30,034 nucleotides of DNA from Solicoccozyma terricola (taxonomy: Eukaryota > Basidiomycota > Tremellomycetes > Filobasidiales > Piskurozymaceae): contig BCLD01000021.1 of the NCBI GenBank assembly GCA_001600875.1, forward strand, positions 135,445 through 165,478, given 5' to 3'. The number at the start of each line of letters is the position of its first letter. Position 1 is the first letter of the stretch. The notes below the pieces were generated by a model, which worked only from the letters and a program-made list of their open reading frames with translations, was not told where the DNA came from and searched no databases. Positions 10,210 to 19,744 of the stretch are shown piece by piece. Both the position numbers and the translations under genes were made by a program.

Positions 10210-11094
10210 GTGCCATCGCTCGCACCCTTTCATCATGTCTTGCCGTAAACCATCAAGGCAGGCACACCATTCTCTCCCGAAGACGCGTTCCACGAACAAA
10301 TAACTATTGTCTCAACCAACGGAAGTATAGGGTAGGATTCAGAAGGAGTGCGTCTAGGAGTGTGGCAGAGTTTATGTGCTCGTATCCTAATATCGTAATG
10401 CCAAATGGTTGTCATTATTCGGGACAATCCCACATCGCCCGCTGGTTTGACACGTCATGACTGCAGTTGGGAATTGGATAACCTACGTAAGGCTTCGTTT
10501 TTGACCCCGTCAACATTTATCATTGAGGTAAGCAGGGCTTGGGGGGTCAAAATAATGTAGCGCGTGCCTCCACCCACCTCCTGCTGAGTGTTCGTTGTAG
10601 TGGACAGAACCTCTGTAGAGCGAGACACCGGAGACACTCGGTATGTGATATGCATGTCTTGTCGAGCTACAAGAGACGGGAACACTACGTACACTAATCC
10701 TCTCGTAGTACATAATAGACTACCTGCATCGTCCCTGTCGAATGATATCGCAGTTGTAATGCAACGGGGTTGAGCAAACAATGAAAAGACAGGCTGTCTT
10801 TTGAGTTTTCATGTTCGTTGCCCCACAGCAAAGACTCTGTTCTCAAGGAAAGAGTCATAGACCTGGATTTGTATATCTATCTGCACTGACAGTGGGTTGA
10901 TAAGCGACACCTTGCAGAACATGCAAAGTTGATACCCAACAGGCAGTGGAACTTACCTATGAACCGGCGACCTCTTGCCTCTCAGGTCATGAATAAATAT
11001 TCGCGTAGAGGTGAGGTGACGACGGTCACGTTCCTGCCGTTTCTCTTTCCATTTGACCCTAGTCCCCACCATAAACAACAAACCCCGCACAAAG
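10210..11094. other. Intergenic region
   Basis: Apart from the palindrome at 10783-10802 and its flank, no gene or repeat is recognised. Open frames here match no family known to me. The 3' end would be the promoter of the MFS pseudogene. Confidence 0.5.
10783..10860. mobile_element. Palindrome element, copy C (partial)
   Basis: AAAAGACAGGCTGTCTTTT at 10784-10802 is followed by TTCGTTGCC...GCAAAGACTCTGT, similar to the left interior of copies A and B. The right palindrome is not recognisable at the expected place. Confidence 0.55.
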
Positions 11095-13000
11095 ATGGTT
11101 TCCAACAAGAATATTTCCGACGACGTGAAGAACGAAGAGTTCATGCTGGAGTCAGTAATCCCCGCAGGCTACCAGGATTCGCAGCAGCCGACATTCACCA
11201 AGGATGAAGAACGTTGCGTCGTTCGCCATCCTTGGTGGACCTTTGGTTGATGCCCTTGGCTTTCCTGATTTATCTGATTGTAAGAGGGTCTAGCCAAGTC
11301 TCTCTGACTTTCGTATCATCCATGCTGAATTCGGGTCCTGCAACAGACCTTCATTGATCGAGCCAACGTTGGTAACGCACGGGTGGCTGGTTTGCAAAAA
11401 GACTTGAAGCTCGTGGGATATCAGTACAATATCAGCCTGTCCGTCTTTTGTGAGTATCTTGTGAAGGCGACTCGGGTACTGATGACTAGTCAATTCATGC
11501 GGGGCTTTTTTTCCTTGCAAAGACATCTTCTACGCCCTTTGGGGGATTCCGTCGAAAATTGTTTGCAGCAAGTCGCATTCCACTTGACTATTGCAAAATG
11601 TGTTGCAGCTTACCAAACGGCTTGTTTCTTTTAGAGGCGCTGGTCCCAAGATATGGATACCTTTGCAAATCGTTGCTTTCGGAGCGATTTGTTTGGGAAC
11701 TGGCTTCATGCGGACTTTCTCACAGTTCATGGTGCGACATTGCCCTTCCAAACATCCTTCCTGTAGTTGAAGTTGAGCATTCCTCTTCAGTTCCAGGTCC
11801 CCCGAGTCCTTCTAGGTTTAGCTGAGGGAGGTGTTCCACCAGCACTCAGCCTCGTCTTATCGAGGTTCTACACACGAGCCGAGTGAGTTGGAACGATCGC
11901 ATTCTTCTTGAAACCCACTGTTCTCGCAGACTGATGCGCCCGGTACATGGAAGACTCGTTTTCCGCATCGATATCATGGTCGGCGCTGCTACTTTAGTTG
12001 GAGGTTTCGGTGGACTATTGGCTTCTTCTTTCATGCTCGCGGGCCCTGTCGGCAGTATTGGTAATCCTTGGAGAAATATCTTCGTGTTTGAAGGTGAGGG
12101 TCATTTTTTATCTTCCTTTTTTTTTGGGGGGGGGGGGGGGGGGGGGTCAGACTCGTTCTTGGCACTTAACTGGATTGTTCCGCAGGACTCATCACCATCG
12201 TCATCGGCTTCGTCGTGTATTTCTGTATGCCAACCGAGCCGGCAACGGCGTTCTTATTATCGCAGACGGAGAGAGGTGGATCACGGCAAATGGTTTCCAG
12301 TTCGGTTTTTGCCGTGTCAATGACCATTACTGTCATTTAAGATATCGCCTGCAGGCGTCTTTACCAAAACGAAAAGGTACCAACTGCCTCGGTAGAATCA
12401 ACCCGCAAACATCTCATTCGACAAGCCTTTCTGTCTCCGTACAACTGGCTTTGTGCTTTCGGATGTACGTTCTGTCTGCACTACAAACGTCTCGAAACCT
12501 CGCTCTGATCTAATTGCCATTGTGTCCAATAGATCTGGCTGGCAACGTCTCAGTCCAAGGTTCGTGAGCTTCCCACCGGTCAACTCATTGACTTATCACT
12601 TAACCAAGTCATTACTCTTTTGCTGAACTGTTCCCCCGCAGGCATTTCTCTCTTCCTGCCTACCATCATCCAGTCGCTGTATCCAGGTCATTCCACAGTT
12701 CAAACTCAACTCAAGACCGTACCCCCATTCATGGTCGCCTTTGTGTGGAGTCTGGGCACGGCATACGCTTCGAACCACCTCAACCAGCGAGGATGGGTGA
12801 TGCTGGCTTCTGGACCTTTCGCCGTTGCTGTTGCGTAGTCCTACGATGATTGACGTGAGCCACAGTGCTGATTCCACAATGTACAGGTTATGCCATGTTC
12901 GTCTTTGCCCACGACGTGCACAACGAAATACGTTGGGGCATTCTTATGTATTCTTGGAGCATTCCCACTCGGTCCCATGGGTACTCAGATTACAAGAGGT
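11095..13000 (+). pseudogene. MFS transporter (allantoate/nicotinate permease-like, Dal5/ACS family) pseudogene
   Basis: A multi-exon gene for a 12-helix plasma-membrane anion:proton symporter. Exons: 11095-11279, 11347-11449, 11523-11571, 11635-11731, 11791-11882, 11930-12093, 12186-12275, 12342-12464, 12533-12559, 12642-12830 and a remnant from 12887. Family blocks in order: FIDRANVGNARVAGL, KIWIPLQIVAFGAICLGTGF, LGLAEGGVPPALSLVLSRFY, GPVGSIGNPWRNIFVFEG, VVYFCMPTEPATAFFLSQTE, FLSPYNWLCAFG, SLFLPTIIQSLYPGH, YAMFVFAHDVHN and KYVGAFLCILGAFPLGPM. Breaks: a one-base loss near 11252 shifts MPLAFLIYLI out of frame and gives a TGA; the donor after 12830 reads TTGCGT; the frame changes again near 12925; similarity ends near 12990, losing about the last 100 residues. 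The intron at 12094-12185 has a 21-base G run. Confidence 0.8.
12126..12146. repeat. 21-base poly-G tract in an intron
   Basis: Uninterrupted G run inside the sixth intron of the MFS pseudogene. Length is likely uncertain. Confidence 0.85.
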
Positions 13001-13114
13001 TATCAGATGATGGACATTTCTTTGCTACAGCGCTTGCTCAATGATTGTTCCTCGGCTTGTGGGTCTGAGGAAGTCGTTGAAACTTGACTGCGTCCTTGAG
13101 AACCATCCCGTCAC

Positions 13115-13690
13115 TCAGCTCTCCAACCTCCGGAAAATTTCCTGCCATGGGGTCTGACTTGGGCGAGGATCCCTCTTGATGTACGGCCCCATTTCTGATT
13201 TACGTCGCTCAATGTCCTCTGCAGTGAGCAGAACGTCCACCTTGCGCTTAAGCAGATCAACGCGAACGCGATCGCCGTCTTTCAGGTAGCCAAGCATTCC
13301 TCCCGTGGCTGCCTCGGGGGAGGCGTTGAGGATGGAAGGTGTCCCGCTGGTGCCACTTTGTCGGCCATCGCCTATGCAAGGCAATTCGATGCCTTGGTTG
13401 ATCAAGGAGCCGGGGGGAATCATGTTGACGACCTGTAGGACTCGGGTCAGACACGCATTCCGGGAGGCCATTCCGGGATTTTTGGCTTGTAACTCACTTC
13501 GGCTGCCCCGGGATACCCCTTCGGTCCTGCTCCTCTCATCACAAGGATTGTTCCAGCCGCGATGTCGGAGGACTGCTCGATCCGATGATGGTAGTCTTCC
13601 GGACCATCGAACACCGCGACAGGACCCTCGAAAGCCATCGGATCGTCGGCATTCGACAGGTACAGATAGCGGAAAGAGTCGTACAGTGCT
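13115..13690 (-). pseudogene. C-terminal fragment of an IlvD/EDD family dehydratase
   Basis: Two exons, about 13690-13498 and 13432-13115, joined over a 65-bp intron (GTGAGT...CTACAG). They read [37 protein letters not shown], then [40 protein letters not shown] and [10 protein letters not shown] before TGA. These are the C-terminal signatures of Fe-S dehydratases of the IlvD/EDD family; the SQTPWQEI ending is typical of sugar-acid (pentonate) dehydratases rather than the branched-chain amino acid enzyme. The two exons themselves show no lesion, but the N-terminal two thirds, including Fe-S ligands, are absent: upstream sequence runs into a 38-bp tandem repeat and unrelated DNA. Hence a truncated copy. 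Confidence 0.75.
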
Positions 13691-13766
13691 GTGGCCGGGG
13701 CCCGCCAGGCTTCTCTCCTCCACAACATGTGGCCGGGGCCCACCAAGCTTCTCTCCTCCACAACAT
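13691..13766. repeat. 38-bp tandem repeat, two copies
   Basis: Units 13691-13728 and 13729-13766 both begin GTGGCCGGGGCCC and end CTCCTCCACAACAT, differing at two positions. A third start (GTGGACAACG) follows. It lies where the IlvD-like similarity ends. Confidence 0.9.
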
Positions 13767-14239
13767 GTGGACAACGCCAATTGCGGAGAACGAGGATCCT
13801 CTTCCCCAATTAGCCCGAATCAAGTCAGCCCATGCCCAGATCAACGCGGGAGGTGAAATTTGTCGGACCGGATGCTAGCCTATGCCATGGCCATAGCTCT
13901 TCCCGACAGCTTCAACACGATGAAGCAAGCTCTCCCGCTACAAGAGCCACTCACCTCGACCGCAGTATCTGCTTGACCAAGTTTTGTCGGTGTTTGGTGA
14001 ATACCTCTTCGCGCGACAAAAAGGGGGTGCCTGTATCTCCGCCTGGTTCTCGAGGAGAGAGTGCGCTGGGATGAAGGTGTGTTTCCACGACACCCAGGGG
14101 AAACGGGCGGATGTCTTGAGAGCGGCAAGCATCATGTCTTCCGTGTTGGTAGTGATAGCCGAAATTGCCGGCCATTGCTTTCAACCCGACCGTCAGGCCG
14201 AAACCAGAGACCAGCGTCCTCGGTCGGCCATTATGGTCC
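13767..14239 (-). other. Exon-like sequence of unknown origin
   Basis: Between the IlvD-like and phosphoketolase pieces the minus strand has open stretches and a good donor (GTCGAG then GTGAGT near 13951), suggesting another gene remnant. One frame reads LKTSARFPWVSWKHTFIPAH. I do not recognise the family. Confidence 0.35.
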
Positions 14240-14970
14240 AGTGAAGCCGTTGTGGTCTCTGAGTGGGCGGAAGGCAAGATCATCAGAAAGCAGCACGATA
14301 GCAACCTTAACGATGCCTCTACTTACTGCCTCCAGACCGTAGCGGTTAATAAGATATTCAAGCTCGCGACCTTGACCCTCCAGTCCACCTCCAAGCACTT
14401 TTCGAGCCACTTGCAGTGCTGGTTGACCATCGAATCGATGATGTGGATGAAAGGTTCGTACGAGTTGATCATTCCGTGTCGTCCGGAGAGGACGTATCCC
14501 TCTAACCAACCTTCACAAGTGTGCTCGGAGAGCATCTCCATCACGCGACCGTTGAAGGCCAAGTTGCCTTCATCGGCATCTTCGTCAAAGTAGTCTCCCA
14601 ACCAGACTTTCTTCCCGGCCTTGTAGACTTCGGAGAGCTTGTTCGATTCGGTCTCGTCAGGGCCAAAGAGACGGAAGTTGGTAAGGTTTGTGGCGATCAA
14701 GTCACGAAGCCAGATTGACATGTTATTCATGCTGCCGGCGTAGGTGATCCCAGGGGTGATTTGGAGAGCGTATTGCTTAAAGCGCTTGGAGTTCTGGAAG
14801 GAGTTTGCCGGTTTGGTCAAACACTTCTTCGGGCTTGTAGCTTCTCATCCAGCTCTCCAACAATTTGAAAGGAGCTTCGTTGGTGGCAACATCCGCCAAG
14901 GGAATCTGATGAGCCCTCCAAAATCCTTCCAAGAAATGTCCATCGACATGTCGGGGCGCGGTCCATCTCG
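14240..14970 (-). pseudogene. Phosphoketolase (XFP) central fragment
   Basis: Phosphoketolase is a TPP enzyme that cleaves xylulose-5-P or fructose-6-P to acetyl-P. The minus strand starts abruptly at VDGHFLEGFWRAHQIPL and continues SYKPEEVFDQTGKLLPELQA, then changes frame at about 14785 with some 25 residues missing. It resumes ITPGITYAGSMNNMSIWLRD, FRLFGPDETESNKL, VMEMLSEHTCEGWLEGYVL, SGRHGMINSYEPFIHIIDSM and LNILLTATVWRQ. After an intron of about 68 bp (14326-14259, GTAAGT...CTCAG) it gives DHNGFT and stops matching. The family is about 800 residues; only about 230 central residues remain, so both ends are lost. Adjacent residues 5' of 14970 belong to a different gene on the other strand. 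Confidence 0.85.
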
Positions 14971-15273
14971 TGATCCACAATGCCATCAACCTTCCAGCAC
15001 AGACTTTCCATCAAACGTTGCGAAGATCTAATCTGTTCTCTCCCCGTGAGTAATGCAAATTCATACAAACAGAACTGCACCCAAATGCCCAGTCTGTGCA
15101 GCAAATCGGCAGTCATCTTCCATTGCTCGAGCAGCAAAGGACGCGGTCCACGATGCGCAGCATGGTATCAAGACAAGCTGGGTGAGATGAATAACAGCTC
15201 AAAAGCATTCGTCTTGACCGGCGGTATCGATGCATGGATCCAAAACTTTCTGGACGCGGTCGTAAAAGTGTAG
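14965..15273 (+). pseudogene. Rhodanese/Cdc25-like domain, 3' fragment
   Basis: The plus strand reads HNAINLPAQTFHQTL, then a GTGAGT...GTGCAG intron (15046-15101), then KSAVIFHCSSSKGRGPRCAA, WYQDKL and KAFVLTGGIDAWI before TAG at 15273. HCSSSKGRGPR fits the C-x5-R loop of rhodanese/Cdc25-type phosphatases and fungal arsenate reductases. The first half of the domain is missing: similarity begins at the point where the oppositely oriented phosphoketolase piece begins. The two exons are one base out of phase when joined, so a frameshift is likely. A Cdc25/Acr2/Ibp1-like relative is the best guess. Confidence 0.7.
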
Positions 15274-16297
15274 AATCGTTGTAAGATTACAATTGATATT
15301 CCCCACCGAGACCAATCAAACGTGTATGGCGGCAATACCGGCTGTGTTAGCCTGTGCAAAGCTTGAACATCGAGGTCAGGATCCTCATTCTGGGCGGCAA
15401 AGGTCAAATTACTGACGGCGCTGATAGGTGGTTCATGCCCTCCTGAGCGCCAGAAGAGAAATGGCTTGAAGCTGACGCTGCAGTTGTGCAGGGTAGTCAG
15501 TACATACCGTTACATGCCGTCAAACGTGGTCGATGTGGTTGATATCCAATGTGGATCTTCCGGAAATGTTCAGTCGAAGCGGTCCCCGGTGCTCCCCCGC
15601 CCTAGAACGCGGAGGCGAAGGAAGTGTACAAAGTCGTCCTGTTCAGAGAGAGGAAAACCAAACCTGTCCTTGGAGGTGCGCAATCTCGCTTCACAGAAGC
15701 TGAACCTCTGTCTCCTACCTACGAGCTACTTCATTCTCGTAGCAGGACCCGTTCGACCCAGCGAGGGCCGTGCGTCTATCGGGTGAGCTCTCGAAACTGC
15801 GGAGCCGGTTGTATTATCTCGTCGATGTTGTACGATAATATCCACCGCTGCGCGACGTGTATGGACGGGTTGGACGCCAATGTCCGGGTACACAGATCTC
15901 AGAATCTTGTCTTGACATGTCGGTTGTGCCAGTGAAAAGTCGACGTTACGGTACAGAGGAGTGTGTCCCCGCCAACTTCATGGGGAATGGACTTGTTCAC
16001 GACCTCTCGGATACATGTACCATAGCCCCCTTTGCATTGGCACCAAAACTGCAGCACCAGCGTTATCAGCTTGACCTTGAGCGGGAATTCAACGTGCTAC
16101 GAGAGAAAAGGATGAACTTACCCTGTTGTTCATTATCCGCTCGTACGTAGCTAACACGCCGGCTTGGTCAGCCTTGTGCACTGAGTATGCCTGGGAAGGA
16201 GTCGATCGGCCCTTTGGTCACCATCGCCACGTTGAAACCAGGTATACCCAACGACACACCCTCTACACCACCTGACCAGAGATCCTCCAACTCCTTC
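15274..16297. other. Region without a recognisable gene
   Basis: Open frames up to about 106 codons on the plus strand (for example 15624-15935) match nothing known and lack a convincing start or splice structure. No repeats shared with the rest of the window were seen. The right end carries the target-site copy of the solo LTR. Confidence 0.5.
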
Positions 16298-16302
16298 CTC
16301 CT

Positions 16303-16497
16303 TGACAAATGAAATGGTTGTTCTCTCTACAAAAGTACACCTCTGGCTCGACATTCCCTGGATCTTTATAGTCAAAGAGACAGATAGAGGACAATGGTTG
16401 ACCTGATACCGTTCCTCCGGGCAATTCTCCGATTGTCCGTAGGAGTGTCCTACTGTCCGGAGTGATAGAGCGCTCTAAAGACACGGTTATTTCAACA
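16303..16497 (-). mobile_element. Solo LTR, family 3, with target-site duplication
   Basis: In minus orientation the element starts TGTTGAAATAACCGTGTC and ends TTTCATTTGTCA (195 bp, TG...CA ends). It is flanked on both sides by the same five bases, CTCCT on the plus strand at 16298-16302 and 16498-16502. A second copy lies at 22929-23122 in plus orientation with the same ends, which fixes the borders. No internal region is attached, so this is an LTR-LTR recombination product. Confidence 0.9.
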
Positions 16498-16559
16498 CTC
16501 CTGTATACAACCATGAAGATCTTGAATTCTTTAGGCGTCCCAGCCGCACATTTCGGCCT

Positions 16560-17042
16560 CAACGTTATGTTGTGGGAATGCTGAAGTATAGCATCGCATA
16601 GAATAACAAATTATGGCAGTGGGGCATAGCAGAGGATGCATGTGGCAAAAACCTTTGTCTCCTTGTTGTGAAATGACTATATAGTCGGACACTTCTGGTC
16701 AAGCTCGATGTACAAGAGAGTGAGAACAACCCATTATTCACAATTGAATGTTCCCCTCGCTCGAGCGTGGGAGGCAGGAGAGCTGGGGTTTTGGCATCCA
16801 TACCCAAGTGGTGCAAAGCCACGTAAGACCACATCATCCAGACCTGCCCCACTACCTTGTCGGTGCCGTCTCAATCCCCATGCTTGTACGAAGACCTGTG
16901 AAGACGTCAGAGCCTAGAGGTTTGGTGAGGATATCTGCAAGGTTGTCCTCTGTAGGGCCGTGCAATAATTCCACAGTGTTATCGAGTACCTTGTCCCTGA
17001 GGAAATGATGGCGAATGTCAATGTGCTTGGATCGATCATGAT
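16560..17042 (-). mobile_element. Copia family 1: RNase H 3' end, 3' noncoding and probable LTR
   Basis: Minus strand reads DRSKHIDIRHHFLRDKVLDN, TEDNLADILTKPLGSDVF and GIETAPTR then stop, the end of a Ty1/copia RNase H domain. The same segment occurs at 26476-26657 in plus orientation with few changes. After the stop comes about 110 bp shared with the other copy, a purine-rich GAGCGAGGGGAACA tract that may be the polypurine primer site, and about 180 bp that may be the 3' LTR. The 5' side stops at about 17042. Not intact. Confidence 0.75.
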
Positions 17043-17159
17043 CTTCTGCTTGGTGAGGCGAGCGTCTAGTTAGGTCATGCACCCCCGCGATACAAACACC
17101 GGTAGCAGTGGCTGGCAAGACACCGATAACGCAAGAGCCAAACGGCGAGAATCTGTATC

Positions 17160-17740
17160 TTTCAGGAACAGTGGGAAACGCGTCACTTAGCGATGATGGA
17201 CGATTACTCAAAGGTCTGCGCGGTAATACCCATTGCCGACAGGAAGCCATCGCTGGAAGCATTACAGGCATTTGTCGCAAAGATAGAGCGGCAACTGGGT
17301 GAGAAGGTCCGGTTTATTCGATCAGACAATGGCGTAGAGTTTGTCAAGGGCGAGGCAAATGAGTGGTATCGCAGGAAGGGTATCATTCATCAGCTCTCAA
17401 CAACATACACTCCAGAACTCAATGGAACAATCGAACGTTTTATCCGGACTTCAAAGGAGATGATAGGAACTATGACAGTCGACTCTGGACTAGGTCATAG
17501 TTACTGGGACTTTGCGGCAAAGTACTCTGCAACCATCATAATGAAGATCAGCAAAGGAGACGATGGAGTCTCCTCATGGTTTAAACTCACCGGAAGACAA
17601 CCCAACATTCACTCAATATTACGATTTGGCAGCATTGCTTTGTACATGTCCCGAAAGAAACCAGATCAAAGGCTAGCTTCGAGACGACAAAAGCCGTAGA
17701 AGCTAGACTCCTCGGACAGGAGGAGAACGTAAGTGGATGT
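17160..17740 (+). mobile_element. Copia integrase fragment
   Basis: The plus strand encodes an integrase core: MMDDYSKVCAVIPI (first catalytic Asp), VRFIRSDNGVEFV (second Asp), GIIHQLSTTYTPELNGTIER (catalytic Glu in the NGxxER motif), then SYWDFAAKYS and PNIHSILRFG. All three DDE positions are present. A frame change near 17680 moves the reading to FETTKAVEARLLGQEEN, and similarity ends near 17740 where the SIR2-like remnant begins on the other strand. There is no zinc-binding N-terminus, RT or LTR attached, so this is a fragment. Confidence 0.8.
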
Positions 17741-17741
17741 C

Positions 17742-18330
17742 CACCGGGAAGCTACCGCGTATGAGGACACGGTCCATCAGGACATACGCTCTGATGGCAC
17801 TCAACACTACAGGTTCGTCGTCGTAATCGTCGATTTCGATGGAATCAATCCCATAAGAGCGTTGTAAAAATTGGAGGAAAAGCTCATGTTGCCGCTTGAT
17901 CGACGCCGGCTTCTCGCCGGAGGGACGCTTCAGGATTGCGATGTGCCTCGGAATAGGCGTAGACGCATGGGCTTGAACCGTTGTCGCAGTTGGCGTGAGT
18001 ATTTGATGTAGGCTTGGATCCGCTAAAGCTGAAGCCGATGAAGAGGAAGTGCTCCGAGATGATATCGGATTGCAACCGAGCTTGGAAGGCTCCACGTTTT
18101 TGAAGAAACTTGTCGTAGTCAGAGCGTGTGATTACGATGGTGTCTATTGCATCCTGCCCGGAAGCAATCGATGCAGCCGTGCATCTTGTAGAGCGAGACA
18201 AAGTCTCCCTCTCCCTCTCCAACAGGCACTCATTCACCGTTAGCGGTCGCAAATCCCGATGGCGCGCCTTGTATGTCCGCTCTATGATGGTGTCGAAATT
18301 GGTCGTCCACAGAGAGTTGACAGGCATATT
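17742..18330 (-). pseudogene. SIR2-like (SIR2_2 family) NADase-type domain with SLOG-like tail, frameshifted
   Basis: The minus strand carries the SIR2_2 signatures in order: NSLWTTNFDTIIE, then YKMHGCID (the HG with the catalytic His), TIVITRSDYDKFL, and HFLFIGFSF followed by DPSLHQIL. The C-terminal part, ending RAYVLMDRVLIRGSFP, resembles the SLOG-type domain that often follows SIR2_2. SIR2_2 domains bind or cleave NAD and in bacteria are common effectors of antiphage systems; their role in fungi is not established. The motifs are spread over several frames: a change in a GA-rich stretch near 18210, an extra base after YKMHGCID near 18168, and another before DPSL near 18020. The 5' end has decayed, and the 3' end stops at the integrase fragment. 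Confidence 0.7.
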
Positions 18331-18781
18331 ATGGCCAGGCTACGAATAGGCGGATAGAGGATCCGCCCAGGTACATTGGTATACCATGGATTCCAGGCGG
18401 AGGCAAGACTTCTTTGGATAGCGCCCGGTTACCCGAGCAAGTAGCATCCAGCAAACGTTGCATCCGCGTGCGCTTGCGTTCCGATCGACATGAACAAGCA
18501 GTCTCGAAGGTTGTCGGATGCAGAGTTGCGAGAACAAGGCTTAATATCGATCCTTTCGCTTACGGAGTGCCCGCGTCTCCCTGGAAGCTCCAAGTCCGAC
18601 TGCGTCTTCTCGCAACCCACCCTCGCACCTGCACCTTCCACCGTCACCTTCCCGTCGCTGCCGACATTCAAATCACCGCGTCCGGGAGTAAGCTATTGTT
18701 TGATCAACTATTGCAAAGGTCTGCGGTCCGCTAGCGACTGTCTCTGACGCGCAGATGCACATCATTACTGGGCAAAGAACG
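18331..18781. other. Possible 5' remnant of the SIR2-like gene
   Basis: Minus-strand open frames exist but the conserved N-terminal GAG/S motif of SIR2 domains could not be found. No other family recognised. Confidence 0.3.
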
Positions 18782-18907
18782 AAAAGACAGTCTGTTTTTT
18801 CGATTCGTCGCCATGCGGCGAAGACTCCGTTCGATAAACACAGTCGGAAGTCCTGTGAATTAGGACTGCTCGAATGAGATGCGGGTGAAAGGACAGGCTG
18901 TCTTTTC
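18782..18907. mobile_element. Palindrome-bounded element, copy B (MITE-like)
   Basis: Left palindrome AAAAGACAGTCTGTTTTTT starts at 18782 and right palindrome AAAGGACAGGCTGTCTTTT at 18888, the same 106-base offset as in copy A. Interior TCGTCGCCATGCGGC...ATAAACACAGTCGGAAGTC closely matches copy A. The left flank GGCAAAGAAC also resembles copy A's (GGCAAAGAAT), so the true element may extend about 15 bases further. Confidence 0.6.
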
Positions 18908-19100
18908 GAGCATCGCCACATTCCTGTGTAACAACAGTCAGTGGAATTGCATTCCCTTGCTTGCAATGTCGGTTGATTATTCCTATTCTTCATCGTCGTC
19001 TCCCGATAGGAGGGGAATGAAAGTCAGTCCGATGTAAGGGGCTGGAAAGTCTATGATGTGTGATGTAAGTTGCTGCTCGAGTGGTTGAACCCGTCCAAGT

Positions 19101-19420
19101 GCCGAAGCAGCAAGAGAAGCGATATGGCTTAGGAATCTATTGAAGGCGCTCGGTTTCAAGTCCCTCACTTCCACCATTTTCCATGTTGACAAACAAGGGG
19201 CTATGCGAATAGCCACCAACGCGAGTACCCACCAACGGACGAAGCACATCGATATCAAACGCCAGCTTATACGGGAGCTCATCGAAGGGCAATTGATCGA
19301 TCTAGATTACGTCGCCACGGAGCAGCAGCAAGCATATATCTTCACCAAGGCGCTACCTGGTCCCCGACATGAATCAAACTCAATACAGCTCAAGATACGA
19401 CCACCTCTAGCTCGAGGGGG
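19101..19420 (+). mobile_element. Copia family 2: RNase H C-terminal fragment and polypurine tract
   Basis: Reads EAAREAIWLRNLLKALGFKS, FHVDKQGAMRIATNASTHQR, TKHIDIKRQLIREL and YIFTKALPGPRH: the end of a Ty1/copia RNase H (the ADIFTKAL motif appears as AYIFTKAL). A GAGGGGGAG polypurine tract at 19414-19422 directly precedes the LTR. All upstream parts of the polyprotein are missing, so it is a 5'-truncated element. This sequence differs clearly from the family 1 RNase H copies. Confidence 0.85.
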
Positions 19421-19422
19421 AG

Positions 19423-19744
19423 TGTTGAATATAGACGCAGCCAGTCATAGAACAATAGGCAACAGGACTTCAGGTGGAAAAAAGCTTGGAAGCACGATTG
19501 TCTCAAGCACTGGTCTGAGACATAAGGAAGTGAGACAGGGAATAATGGATCTCAGCGCATTCCATTATTATAGGTCAACAGCACTATTGTTGACTTAAGC
19601 AGAAGGGTAACCGACTTCTCTGTTGTTCTGAAGCCGCTCCTGCATCTATAGAGAGTCCGGGTAAGCGAGCTAGACGGCGTCGTTGTATTGAAGAGGCACC
19701 TATATACGATACTTCCACCTGCCTACCACCTTTGTCCAACAACA
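19423..19744 (+). mobile_element. Complete 3' LTR, copia family 2
   Basis: 322 bp, starting TGTTGAATATAGACGC right after the polypurine tract and ending CCTTTGTCCAACAACA. The ends are short inverted repeats (TGTTG...CAACA). Related fragments are at 1470-1650 (plus), 24927-25145 (minus), 25191-25276 (plus) and a trace at 10035-10080. Confidence 0.85.

Noticed and set aside
10128..10460. 110-codon plus open frame
   Set aside because: Crosses a palindrome copy and an LTR trace; no recognisable domain.
14860..14950. Plus-strand reading SFVGGNIRQGN resembling a rhodanese N-terminus
   Set aside because: The minus strand here is clear phosphoketolase (GFWRAHQIPL), so the plus-strand similarity is a chance shadow.
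14965..15273. An intact rhodanese gene starting at an ATG near 14940
   Set aside because: The domain start is missing, the candidate ATGs lie in phosphoketolase antisense sequence, and the two exons do not join in phase.
15466..15935. Plus open frames of about 105 codons
   Set aside because: No domain, no splice sites that join them, no conserved start; not supportable as genes.
16263..16562. Minus open frame through the solo LTR (and the similar frame at 22831-23133)
   Set aside because: Both are LTR sequence read through; the shared protein is only the shared LTR.
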